This document shows positions 32,923 through 40,750 of a DNA stretch of 41,278 nt, one piece after another. The DNA lies in the IMG/VR virus record IMGVR_UViG_3300021960_000176, positions 1-41,278 of that record, one strand, 5' to 3'. The position numbers and the translations under genes were made by a program. This DNA is from a virus. The notes below the pieces were generated by a model. That model was not told the origin of the DNA, did not search any database, and was given only the letters and a program-made list of their open reading frames with translations. Positions within the stretch are counted from its first letter, which is position 1, and every line of letters starts with the position of its first letter.

Positions 32923-34611
32923 ATGACAGATATATACGTAAATACTGGGACAACGTTTCAACAACCCTATAATGCTCGTCAACCTGCAAATGGTAGGGTT
33001 CCTGCCAATGCACAGTTAACTGCAAGACAACCAAGAAACGCACAAAACCCTTTCACATATCAGAACAGATCACCGTTTACCTATCGGAATCCTTCGGCTG
33101 CTCAACAACCATATATTGCTAATGCACAACAGCCTTATCCGTATATTGCAAATGCTCAACAACCTTATATAGCTAATAGTCAGACACCGTTCACTTATCA
33201 GAACAGACAACCTGTTAATGGTCAAAATCCATATCAGGCAAATGCACAGCAACCTTATATTGCTAATGCAAGACAACCTTTTACTTATCAGGCACGATAT
33301 CCTGCAAATGCTCAGACACCCTACATTGCAAATGCAAGAAATCCATTTACTTATCAGGCACGATCACCTTTTACTTATCGTGTCCCCTATATTGCCAACG
33401 GTCAAAATCCATATATTGCAAATGCACAGCAACCATACATAGCAAACGCTAGACAACCATTTATATATCAAACAACATATAACGCATCAGGGAGTTACCA
33501 AGTTCCTTTTACCTATCAGGTCACTTATAATGCTACAGGAACAGCACCTGCTATAGGAACACAGCCAGGTGCAACAACCGAAATTAATAACACCTTTAAT
33601 CAAACATCAACAGGAACTTCATTGTGGGTTTACAAAACAACGAGCACTATAATTAGTGCAACTTATCTGACTGCCCGTCTTCAGTTGTTCATTACTACTC
33701 CTACAACGTTTGGTGTTTCGGTAAAATTTCTTACTGGTGGTTATACTAATAGATCAGCCCCAAGTTGGTATACTACATGGGGAGCATATTACACTATGTT
33801 TTATGCTACAATAGGTTCTGCACCTAATTCATATAAGCTGATAAATGATGTCACTACTACTGAAGAGGGCTTCAATGGAACTTCCAGCCATACCACAGCT
33901 TTTAGTTCAAATCCTGATGCAACCTATTCTATAAATGGGACTACACAAACATATACATGGCCAACTTCAAATGGATATACAGCAGGTTATCAATTACAAA
34001 CTAGTGTTTCTCAACAATATGGTGGTAGTCCCTCGGTGTTTGTTTCAAATGACCACACACTAAAATTACAAAAAACAGGATATCCTGAATTTACTTTTAC
34101 AACAATTGATACTGATTATGAAGTCCTTGTATTTAATACTGGTGGTAGTGATGGTGGATGTCCACTATGTTGTGTTCACGATAGTATGTTGATTGCAACT
34201 GGAGATGACATGAAGAGTATATACGATATACAAATAGGTGATAAAGTTGTGTCTCACAATTTCGAAACTGGTCAAGATGAACTTACAGAAGTAACTGATA
34301 TAATCATTGTTGACAGAGATGTGGACTACAAAGTTAATGATCTCATTATGACAGAAGATCACCCTGTCTACTTAGAAGGTGGAAGAAAGGCTTCAGTAAA
34401 TCCTGAAGCAACACTTTTGAACTACAAACAAGAAGTTGATCAGTTAGTTGTTGGTGATAAAATGATGAAACTTGATGGAACTTTAGAAGAGATTGTTTCT
34501 ATTGAAAGACATGAGGGAACACATAAAAACTTTGCAGTTCAAACTAAGTATAATAATTTCTATGCAAACGGTCATCTAGTAGACTCAGTAATTGATAGGG
34601 GAGTTGAATAA
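32923..34611 (+). CDS. repeat-built fibre protein with C-terminal Hint (intein-like) domain
   Basis: A 562-aa protein in three parts. Residues about 13-205 are proline/aromatic repeats of eight residues (PYIANAQQ, PFTYQARS) with six-residue variants (PANAQT). Residues about 215-408 are a Thr/Ser-rich beta domain. Residues about 413-555 are a Hint domain: CCVHDSMLIATGDDMKSIYD then IQIGDKVV (block A, candidate nucleophile C417), TEDHPVYL (block B/F-like His), LVVGDKMMKLDGTLEEIVSI and FYANGHLVDS (end block). Hint domains self-cleave through a thioester. The usual terminal His-Asn of splicing inteins is Asp-Ser here and only eight residues follow, so splicing is unlikely; N-terminal cleavage or ligation is possible. 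Confidence 0.75.
   Translation: MTDIYVNTGTTFQQPYNARQPANGRVPANAQLTARQPRNAQNPFTYQNRSPFTYRNPSAAQQPYIANAQQPYPYIANAQQPYIANSQTPFTYQNRQPVNGQNPYQANAQQPYIANARQPFTYQARYPANAQTPYIANARNPFTYQARSPFTYRVPYIANGQNPYIANAQQPYIANARQPFIYQTTYNASGSYQVPFTYQVTYNATGTAPAIGTQPGATTEINNTFNQTSTGTSLWVYKTTSTIISATYLTARLQLFITTPTTFGVSVKFLTGGYTNRSAPSWYTTWGAYYTMFYATIGSAPNSYKLINDVTTTEEGFNGTSSHTTAFSSNPDATYSINGTTQTYTWPTSNGYTAGYQLQTSVSQQYGGSPSVFVSNDHTLKLQKTGYPEFTFTTIDTDYEVLVFNTGGSDGGCPLCCVHDSMLIATGDDMKSIYDIQIGDKVVSHNFETGQDELTEVTDIIIVDRDVDYKVNDLIMTEDHPVYLEGGRKASVNPEATLLNYKQEVDQLVVGDKMMKLDGTLEEIVSIERHEGTHKNFAVQTKYNNFYANGHLVDSVIDRGVE
32952..33537 (+). repeat. proline/aromatic coding repeat array 1
   Basis: About 190 codons made of 24-nt units coding P-[YF]-[IT]-[AY]-[NQ]-[AN]-[QR]-x and 18-nt units coding PANAQx/PVNGQx. 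Near-identical units recur in the next gene. Confidence 0.75.
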
Positions 34612-35387
34612 TGGCTCAACAGATTTGGACAGCAAACCCATCTTCTTATACGTTTCAACAACCGTATCCGTATATTGCAAGACAACCTGCAAATGCAAGA
34701 TATCCTGCAACATATCCGTATATTGCAAGAACACCTGCAAATGGTCAAACACCGTTCACCTATAATGCAAGGAGTCCGTTTACTTATCAGGCAAGACAAC
34801 CATTTACCTATAATGCAAGGTATCCTGCTAATGCACAACAACCTTATCCTGCTAATGCACAACAACCCTTTACTTATCAGAATAGATCACCATCGACCTA
34901 TCAGGTTCCTTATATTGCAAATGGTCAAACACCTTTCACCTATAATGCAAGGAGTCCGTTTACTTATGCAAACAGACAACCGTTTACCTATCAGGTTCCT
35001 TATATTGCAAATGCAAGACAGCCAGGAACTTATCAATCAAGGTCACCGTTTACGTATCAAGCAACTGGTAGAACACCGTTTACATATCAGGCAAGGACTC
35101 CGTTCACTTATCAAAATCCAGTGAATGCTCAACAACCCTATATTGCAAATGCAAGACAACCGTTTACTTATCAAGTGGTTTATAGAGTTCCAACAATTTA
35201 TCAGAATCCATATTCATATACTGTTCCATACATTGCATCTAGACCTATTGGGCCGATTGCAAAAGTCAAAGGTGTATTTGTAAATGATGGTGGAACACTA
35301 AGAAAACTAGACGAAGTGTATGTAAATGATAGTGGAACTGTTAGAAAAATTCATCAGTCAGTTCCAACTGCACAGTTTTCAGAATAA
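34611..35387 (+). CDS. second proline/aromatic repeat fibre protein
   Basis: A 258-aa protein coupled to the Hint gene by TAATG. Residues about 12-215 are the same repeats (PFTYNARS, PFTYQARQ, PYIANARQ, PANAQQ). The end (VKGVFVNDGGTLRKLDEVYV then NDSGTVRKIHQS) holds two copies of a v-x-VNDxGTxRKx motif common in phage tail proteins. There is no Hint domain. The pair most likely arose by duplication of the repeat part followed by different C-terminal fusions. Probably a fibre or adhesin subunit; the receptor is unknown. Confidence 0.7.
   Translation: MAQQIWTANPSSYTFQQPYPYIARQPANARYPATYPYIARTPANGQTPFTYNARSPFTYQARQPFTYNARYPANAQQPYPANAQQPFTYQNRSPSTYQVPYIANGQTPFTYNARSPFTYANRQPFTYQVPYIANARQPGTYQSRSPFTYQATGRTPFTYQARTPFTYQNPVNAQQPYIANARQPFTYQVVYRVPTIYQNPYSYTVPYIASRPIGPIAKVKGVFVNDGGTLRKLDEVYVNDSGTVRKIHQSVPTAQFSE
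34644..35255 (+). repeat. proline/aromatic coding repeat array 2
   Basis: The same 24-nt and 18-nt coding units as at 32952-33537. The sharing of near-identical blocks between two adjacent genes makes recombination or gene conversion likely. Confidence 0.75.
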
Positions 35388-35393
35388 ATGAGA

Positions 35394-35401
35394 CATAAAT
35401 A
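35394..35401 (+). promoter_or_regulatory. late promoter CATAAATA, 5 nt before an ATG
   Basis: CATAAATA GTATT ATG. The extended context equals the gp25 promoter (ATAAATAGTAT). No ribosome site lies at a usable distance, so the mRNA is predicted to be leaderless. Confidence 0.6.
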
Positions 35402-35406
35402 GTATT

Positions 35407-35739
35407 ATGGCTATTATTGCAAACCTATACATAGATCAAGGAACAGACTTCTCAGTGACGGTAGATGTGACTGATTCTGCTGGTGAGGTTTTAGAGTTAG
35501 ATGGATATACTGCATCTGCACAAATTAGAAAAACATACAGTTCTTCTAGTGTCAGTGCAACATTCTCAACTTCTATCGCTGCACTTGCAGGACAAGTAAC
35601 ATTAAGTCTTACCGATACACAGACTTCTGCGATTGAAGCAGGAAGATATGTATACGATCTAAATATAACAAGTGGTGCTGGATTGGTGACACGAGTAATT
35701 GAAGGTCAGGCAATCGTGACGCCTGGGGTAACGAGGTAA
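35407..35739 (+). CDS. small beta-sandwich virion protein (BppU/Ig-like)
   Basis: A 110-aa protein: IANLYIDQGTDFSVTVDVTD, LDGYTASAQIRKTYSSSSVS, GQVTLSLTDTQTSAIEAGRY and VYDLNITSGAGLVTRVIEGQ. This is the 'qGtdf ... l.Gy.a..qir ... yvyDv' pattern of N-terminal baseplate/fibre domains in many marine and Gram-positive phages. Here it stands alone as a complete protein. Probably a fibre adaptor. Confidence 0.65.
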   Translation: MAIIANLYIDQGTDFSVTVDVTDSAGEVLELDGYTASAQIRKTYSSSSVSATFSTSIAALAGQVTLSLTDTQTSAIEAGRYVYDLNITSGAGLVTRVIEGQAIVTPGVTR

Positions 35740-35742
35740 AAT

Positions 35743-35958
35743 ATGACAAATGTAAAGGCAAGAATTTTAACGAATAACACTATTCGTGCAAAACAAGTCG
35801 CAATTGGTAACTCATCAACTAATGTAAACCTTTCTGCAAAATCTATCAACGAACTTGCAGATGTTGATGTTACAGAAACAGATGATGGACTTCTTTCCTA
35901 TGATGCTGCTACCGACAAATGGGTAACTAAAACTGTTTTAGATGGTGGAACATTTTAA
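35743..35958 (+). CDS. small fibre-module protein ending DGGTF
   Basis: A 71-aa protein carrying the module INELADVDVTETDDGLLSYD-x4-KWVTK, which also occurs inside the 362-aa fibre protein, and ending DGGTF. It starts 3 nt after the previous stop. It is too small to be a fibre itself and may be a free-standing copy of a fibre segment or a tip. Confidence 0.6.
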   Translation: MTNVKARILTNNTIRAKQVAIGNSSTNVNLSAKSINELADVDVTETDDGLLSYDAATDKWVTKTVLDGGTF

Positions 35959-35963
35959 ACTCT

Positions 35964-36872
35964 GTGTATCCTACATTATGGTCAAGTGATGAGTGGTCAC
36001 CTCTAAAAGAAATTATCATTGGTTCTCTTAGGGGTCATGAAGAACTCAGACATTATTCTCATTATATCAAAGATATATCAGTCTTAAAAGATATTATAGA
36101 TGAATCTCAAGAAGGATTGGATTCCTTTCAATCTATTTTAGAAAATCTCAACATAAAAGTTTACAGACCTCACGGTTTTTGTTATAATGTGAGAGATTGT
36201 GCTACTGTTATAGAAGATACTATAGTAGAAGCTTCTATGAGATATAAAGCAGAGTATATTTTTCTCAAAGCTTTAAGACCTATATTTGAAGAAAAAGTTT
36301 TAGAAGGTGCAAAATTAATCACTGCACCAAAACCTACATGGAGACCGTGGGTAAACCCAACCGAACCTATTTTTGATGGAGCTAATATATGTCGTTTAGG
36401 TAAAGACTTGTTCATGAGTATTAATGAGACTGCAAACGAATATGGGAGAGATTGGGTTATTCAAAACTTCAATCATCTAACTCATCACTACATAATTCAA
36501 GGAAACAGAATATCTCATAATGACACAACTTTTGTTCCTCTATCTGAACATACCGTTATGATAAATCAAGAAAGAGTAAAGGGAGTAAAGGAAATCCCAC
36601 CTGTCTTTAAAGATTGGAATCATATCTTTATTAATAGAGAAGATTTGGTGGAAGAGGAAGTAAATTTAACATCGAGATGTGCAGGGGTTTTTATTGGAAT
36701 AAACACTCTTTCTATAAATAATAATACAGTATGTGTAAATCAAAGTCAAGTAAAATTGATAGAAAAATTAGAAAAACACAACTTCAATTGTATACCTATA
36801 CCCCTTAAACATACTAGAACTTTGTCAGGGGGACTACATTGTTGCACTTTAGATTTACTACGAACATTTTAG
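35964..36872 (+). CDS. amidinotransferase-like enzyme (glycine amidinotransferase family)
   Basis: A 302-aa pentein-fold enzyme. Motifs line up with glycine (AGAT-type) amidinotransferases: VRDCATVIEDTIVEASMRYK (76-95), EPIFDGANICRLGKDLF (134-150; AGAT EPCFDAADFIRAGRDIF), NEYGRDWVIQNF (158-169), SHNDTTFVPL (184-193; AGAT MHIDATF), INTLSINNNTVCVN (246-259) and SGGLHCCTLDLLR (288-300; AGAT GGGFHCWTCDVRR). Predicted catalytic residues D138, H185 and C293 are all present. The family moves an amidino group from arginine to an amine; the acceptor here is unknown, and a deiminase activity is possible. GTG 35964 is the only sensible start, with no clear ribosome site. It sits among fibre genes. Confidence 0.85.
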   Translation: MYPTLWSSDEWSPLKEIIIGSLRGHEELRHYSHYIKDISVLKDIIDESQEGLDSFQSILENLNIKVYRPHGFCYNVRDCATVIEDTIVEASMRYKAEYIFLKALRPIFEEKVLEGAKLITAPKPTWRPWVNPTEPIFDGANICRLGKDLFMSINETANEYGRDWVIQNFNHLTHHYIIQGNRISHNDTTFVPLSEHTVMINQERVKGVKEIPPVFKDWNHIFINREDLVEEEVNLTSRCAGVFIGINTLSINNNTVCVNQSQVKLIEKLEKHNFNCIPIPLKHTRTLSGGLHCCTLDLLRTF

Positions 36873-36875
36873 TTT

Positions 36876-36883
36876 TATAAATA
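36876..36883 (+). promoter_or_regulatory. late promoter TATAAATA with long structured leader
   Basis: An exact octamer just after the amidinotransferase stop, 138 nt before the next ATG. The leader can form hairpins at 36900-36920 (GATACC/GGTATC), 36924-36938 (CCAC/GTGG) and 36957-36969 (CTTTC/GAAAG), and ends with AAGGAG before the ATG. Confidence 0.6.
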
Positions 36884-37021
36884 TTCATATCAAATCAAGG
36901 ATACCGATCAGTGAGGTATCGACCCACATAGTGAGTGGACAGAGTATATAATGTATCTTTCTCGGAAAGTGAAGAGAAAAAAATCTTAATTAAGCTTTTT
37001 AAAAATTTCAAGGAGAAATAA

Positions 37022-38593
37022 ATGGCTACAGTAATTCAAATTAAAAGGTCTACTGGTCTATCCGCTCCAACGACTTCTGACTTATCAGAAGGAGAATTGG
37101 CGTATGTCCAAGACCGTGCTAACAGTGGTGCTTCTGCAAAACTGTTTATCGAATCTGTTGACTCTGACAACTCTACTCCATTAATCCACGCAATCGGTGG
37201 TAAATACTTCACCGATATGTTGAGTGGTTCATCAGCAACACCTGCTAACTTTAAAGTTGGTAACGGTGCAACAGCTGGTGGTTCTATTCAGTTGATGGAA
37301 GATTCAGACAACGGTTCAAACTATGTTGCATTGAAAGCACCTGACTCAGTCGCATCTAACTTAACATTTGTTCTACCATCATCAGACGGTAGTGCAAACC
37401 AAGTTTTAGGAACAGACGGTTCAGGAAATCTTTCATTCTTATCAACAACATCAACACTTGCAGGTGCAACAGACTCAAATATCACTGCTCCATCATCAGG
37501 ACAAATCCTTGTTCATGATGGCACAGATTCATTTGACAACGTATCACTTTCAGGTGATGTAACAATGGACTCAGCAGGTGTTGTGACAATCGGTGCTAAC
37601 GCTGTTCAAGTTGGTAACATTGACTTCTTAGTTGACGAAGACAACATGGCTTCTGATTCAGCTGTCAAAGTTCCTACTCAACAGTCAGTTAAAGCATATG
37701 TTGATTCACAAGTAACTGCACAAGACCTAGACATGGCTGGTGATTCAGGAACAGGTGCAGTCGATTTAGACTCACAGTCAATCACTTTCGCAGGTGGAAC
37801 TGGTGTAACAACTTCTGTTTCAGGTCAAACAGCAACTTTTGCTATTGGTCAGGCAGTTGGAACATCTGATAATGTTCAGTTCAACAACGTTCAAGTTGAC
37901 GGAACATTGACATCAGACGATATCACATCAACAAATATTTCTGCAACAGGCAACTTAACAGTTTCAGGAAACTTAACAGTTAACGGAACTACAACTACAG
38001 TTAACTCAACAACTACATCAGTTGCTGACCCTGTATTTGAAATCGGTGACGACGCTTCAGACGATAACCTAGACAGAGGTATCAAATTTAAGTGGAACAA
38101 TGGTTCTGCTGCTAAAGTTGGTTTCTTTGGTATGGATGATTCAGACGGTAAGTTTAAATTTATCCAAGACGCTACTGATACTTCATCAGTATTCTCAGGT
38201 TCCGTTGGTAACGCAGTATTCGGTGACTTAGAAGTTACAGGACTTGCACTTTCAGGTTCAATCACATCAGTCGATGGTGCAGCTCCAACCGCTGGACAGT
38301 TACTAATTGGTAACGGTTCTAATGGTGACATGGAACTTGCAACTTTAACTGCTGGTGAAGGTCTTGATATAACAAATGCAGATGGAAGTATAACACTTTC
38401 AGCTGAAGATGCAACTGCTGGTAATAAAGGTATTGCTTCATTCTCAGGTAGCTATTTCACTGTAACAAGTGGAGACGTTGCTATTAATGATGCAACCACA
38501 TCTGCAAAAGGTATTGCAAGTTTTGCTTCAGAAAACTTTACTTTATCTTCAGGTGCAGTTTCTATTACAGCTATAGATGGCGGAACATTTTAA
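37022..38593 (+). CDS. tail fibre-type structural protein, MATVIQIKRS family
   Basis: A 523-aa protein with a strong ribosome site and the structured leader upstream, suggesting high expression. The N-terminus MATVIQIKRSTGLSAPTTSD and LSEGELAYVQD is a recurrent attachment domain in marine phage fibre proteins. The body is Ser/Thr/Gly/Asp-rich beta repeats, and the module GNLTVSGNLTVNGTTTTVNS, then TTTSVADPVFEIGDDASDD and GFFGMDDSDGKFKFI is shared with the 246-aa protein at 39977. It ends DGGTF. No enzyme motif is seen. Confidence 0.7.
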   Translation: MATVIQIKRSTGLSAPTTSDLSEGELAYVQDRANSGASAKLFIESVDSDNSTPLIHAIGGKYFTDMLSGSSATPANFKVGNGATAGGSIQLMEDSDNGSNYVALKAPDSVASNLTFVLPSSDGSANQVLGTDGSGNLSFLSTTSTLAGATDSNITAPSSGQILVHDGTDSFDNVSLSGDVTMDSAGVVTIGANAVQVGNIDFLVDEDNMASDSAVKVPTQQSVKAYVDSQVTAQDLDMAGDSGTGAVDLDSQSITFAGGTGVTTSVSGQTATFAIGQAVGTSDNVQFNNVQVDGTLTSDDITSTNISATGNLTVSGNLTVNGTTTTVNSTTTSVADPVFEIGDDASDDNLDRGIKFKWNNGSAAKVGFFGMDDSDGKFKFIQDATDTSSVFSGSVGNAVFGDLEVTGLALSGSITSVDGAAPTAGQLLIGNGSNGDMELATLTAGEGLDITNADGSITLSAEDATAGNKGIASFSGSYFTVTSGDVAINDATTSAKGIASFASENFTLSSGAVSITAIDGGTF

Positions 38594-38622
38594 TTAATCA
38601 CTAAAGTCTATAGGAGAAACTC

Positions 38623-39450
38623 ATGGCAACAGTAATACAATTTAAAAGGAGTTCTACTCAAGGTGCAACACCAACTACTGGTGATTTATCCTTAGGGGAA
38701 CTCGCTGTTAATACCTATTCAGGTAGATTCTACACTGAAAAGAACGATGGTAGTGCAGCTGTTGTAGAGGTTGGTTCTAATCCATCAACCTTAACTGTGA
38801 ATGATGCTTTTTCCTTCCCTACAAGTGATGGTTCTGCCAATCAGATATTAAAAACTGATGGTGCAGGAACATTGGGTTGGTCAGACCAACCATCTTCAGG
38901 TGTTACAACATACACATATACAATTACTGGAACAACTACATCTATTACAGGTGCAGATGATAACAGTAATACTTTAGTTTATACTTCAGGGTATGAGCAA
39001 GTGTATATCAATGGTGTTAAACTTGTCGGTGGTGGTTCAGATTATACTGCGACCAACTCTTCAACAATCACTTTAACGGAAAACGCACTTAGTGGTGATG
39101 TCGTAGAAGTAATTGCAATTACAAGTGCAGCTAACCTTGTTCAAGGTTATTTCACTAATAGTTCATTTACAGCTACAACAGCAGATCAGGTATTAGCAGC
39201 TAATTCAATTGCAAATAAATCTGTTAAATATGTGATCTCTGCCACTCATTCATCAGCAGGAACACACGCAGCTGAAGTGTTGTTGGTAAATGATGGAAGT
39301 AATGCATACTTTGTTCAATATGGTGATGTTTATTCAAACTCATCATTATTTTCATTGAGTGCAGATATTTCAGGGGGTAATGCAAGGTTGTTAATAACAC
39401 CTGCAAATACCAGCACAACAGTTAAAACATTCCAAATTCGGTTATCATAA
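38623..39450 (+). CDS. tail fibre-type protein with shared C-terminal domain
   Basis: A 275-aa protein. Its N-terminus MATVIQFKRSSTQGATPTTG then LSLGELAVNT is paralogous to the 523-aa protein. The middle holds a YVNGVKL-like beta domain (YEQVYINGVKLVGGGSDYT). The last 90 residues (KSVKYVISATHSSAGTHAAE, VLLVNDGSNAYFVQYGDVYS, SSLFSLSADISGGNARLLIT) are the domain repeated in the next two proteins. Preceded by AGGAG. Confidence 0.7.
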   Translation: MATVIQFKRSSTQGATPTTGDLSLGELAVNTYSGRFYTEKNDGSAAVVEVGSNPSTLTVNDAFSFPTSDGSANQILKTDGAGTLGWSDQPSSGVTTYTYTITGTTTSITGADDNSNTLVYTSGYEQVYINGVKLVGGGSDYTATNSSTITLTENALSGDVVEVIAITSAANLVQGYFTNSSFTATTADQVLAANSIANKSVKYVISATHSSAGTHAAEVLLVNDGSNAYFVQYGDVYSNSSLFSLSADISGGNARLLITPANTSTTVKTFQIRLS

Positions 39451-39463
39451 GGAGATATGAATA

Positions 39464-39874
39464 ATGGCTAAAACGAAAGCATTCCAAATAGCAGAACTTA
39501 TTCGTCATCTTCAATACGATGCTGATAACGATGTTATTACCACAGATAAATCAACTCGTGATAAAAACAAAAAGAGAGGTAATGCAACTAAGACATCTAC
39601 AGCAGAATTTGCTTTAGATACTTTTGCAAAAACTGACTACAGAGCTGCAAGATATATTGTAGCAATGTCAGATGGGTCTAAATTCCACTCTACAGAAGTT
39701 GTTTTAGTTCATGACGGTAGTTCTGTAACAATGACACAATATGGAACACTTAAATCACATTCATTGGCTACCTTTGATTCAGATATAAGTGGTTCAGATG
39801 TTAGATTGTTGGTAACACCCGCATCAAATTCATCAACAGTTATCAAGTTTGATAGAACAGTTGTAGAAGCGTAA
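39464..39874 (+). CDS. short structural protein with the shared C-terminal domain
   Basis: A 136-aa protein. About 40 N-terminal residues (MAKTKAFQIAELIRHLQYDA, lysine-rich) precede the shared domain: YRAARYIVAMSDGSKFHSTE, VVLVHDGSSVTMTQYGTLKS, DISGSDVRLLVTPASNSSTV. AGGAG precedes the ATG, and an intrinsic terminator follows the stop, so this ends the transcription unit that began before 37022. Confidence 0.7.
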   Translation: MAKTKAFQIAELIRHLQYDADNDVITTDKSTRDKNKKRGNATKTSTAEFALDTFAKTDYRAARYIVAMSDGSKFHSTEVVLVHDGSSVTMTQYGTLKSHSLATFDSDISGSDVRLLVTPASNSSTVIKFDRTVVEA

Positions 39875-39898
39875 CAAATAAGTTTTGTAAAAACTTTG

Positions 39899-39926
39899 AA
39901 AGGGGACTTTATGTCCCCTTTCTTTT
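39899..39926 (+). terminator. intrinsic terminator
   Basis: A perfect 9-bp stem AAAGGGGAC/GTCCCCTTT with a 5-nt loop (TTTAT), followed by TTTCTTTT. This is the clearest rho-independent terminator in the window. It separates the 37022-39874 genes from those further right. Confidence 0.9.
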
Positions 39927-39939
39927 ACCTGTTAAAAAC

Positions 39940-39947
39940 TATAAATA
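39940..39947 (+). promoter_or_regulatory. late promoter TATAAATA after the terminator
   Basis: TATAAATAGTATTTG, matching the extended T4 late consensus, 29 nt before the next ATG and 13 nt after the terminator T tract. The leader has no strong ribosome site. Confidence 0.65.
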
Positions 39948-39976
39948 GTATTTGTAATTAGAGAGAATACTAGAGT

Positions 39977-40717
39977 ATGGCAACTAAAAAAAACTTAATA
40001 GCTGAGATTGGATTAGAAACACACGGTAGTTTAACCGTAGATGGTAACGCTACCATTACGGGTAATCTAACTGTCAACGGAACAAGCAACACAGTTAACT
40101 CTACAACCACATCGGTTGAGGATAACCTCATTGAACTTGCAAGTAATAATACCAGTTCTGATACACTTGACATTGGTATCTATGGTAACTATGATGATGG
40201 ACTAGGAGATGGAGTATCAGAGTATACTGGGTTCTTTAGAGATGCAAGTGACTCTACTTGGAAACTATTTGATGGTTTAGAAGTCGAGCCTGGTTCTACA
40301 GTTAATCTATCAGGGGCAGGATATGCAAAAGCAGCTTTAGAAGTTGGTGACTTATCATGCACAACTATTACTGCAACAGATTCACTTACTATCGATAGTT
40401 TAGTCGTAGATTCATCCAGTGGTTCAACACTTACCACTGCAAGTGAAACAGATTTAGATACATGGGCAACTTCTACATATAGAAGTGCAAAATATGTTCT
40501 TCAGGCAACTGAAGGAACTAAATATCATACAACAGAAGTGATCGTTATACATGATGGAACAGATGCATACTTCACTCAATTTGGTGAGATTATAACAAGC
40601 TCCTCACTCTTTGAAGTTTCCACAGCAGTTGAAAGTGGAAATGTGAAGTTAAAGGTAACACCTGCATCTAGTAGTTCAACAGTTTTTAAATGGTCACGAA
40701 CTTTAATTAAAACTTAA
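39977..40717 (+). CDS. tail fibre-type protein with two shared modules
   Basis: A 246-aa protein. The N-terminal half (GSLTVDGNATITGNLTVNGT, SNTVNSTTTSVEDNLIELAS, YTGFFRDASDSTWKLFDGLE) repeats the module found inside the 523-aa protein. The C-terminal 85 residues (YRSAKYVLQATEGTKYHTTE, VIVIHDGTDAYFTQFGEIIT, ESGNVKLKVTPASSSSTVFK) repeat the domain of the two preceding genes. It shows module shuffling in this cluster. Confidence 0.7.
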   Translation: MATKKNLIAEIGLETHGSLTVDGNATITGNLTVNGTSNTVNSTTTSVEDNLIELASNNTSSDTLDIGIYGNYDDGLGDGVSEYTGFFRDASDSTWKLFDGLEVEPGSTVNLSGAGYAKAALEVGDLSCTTITATDSLTIDSLVVDSSSGSTLTTASETDLDTWATSTYRSAKYVLQATEGTKYHTTEVIVIHDGTDAYFTQFGEIITSSSLFEVSTAVESGNVKLKVTPASSSSTVFKWSRTLIKT

Positions 40718-40750
40718 TACAATAAAGTGGTTCGTTGACGAATTTAATGT

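Noticed and set aside
34162-34602. Complete splicing intein
   Set aside because: The terminal His-Asn and a downstream extein are missing, and no homing endonuclease is present.
34572-34865. 97-aa minus-strand frame with many Cys/Arg/Ile
   Set aside because: Antisense reading of the repeat array, low-complexity, with no start context.
34675-35124. 149-aa plus-strand frame rich in Gln/Leu/Arg
   Set aside because: Out-of-frame reading of the 24/18-nt repeats, whose period is a multiple of three and so keeps other frames open. A similar shadow lies at 33218-33442.
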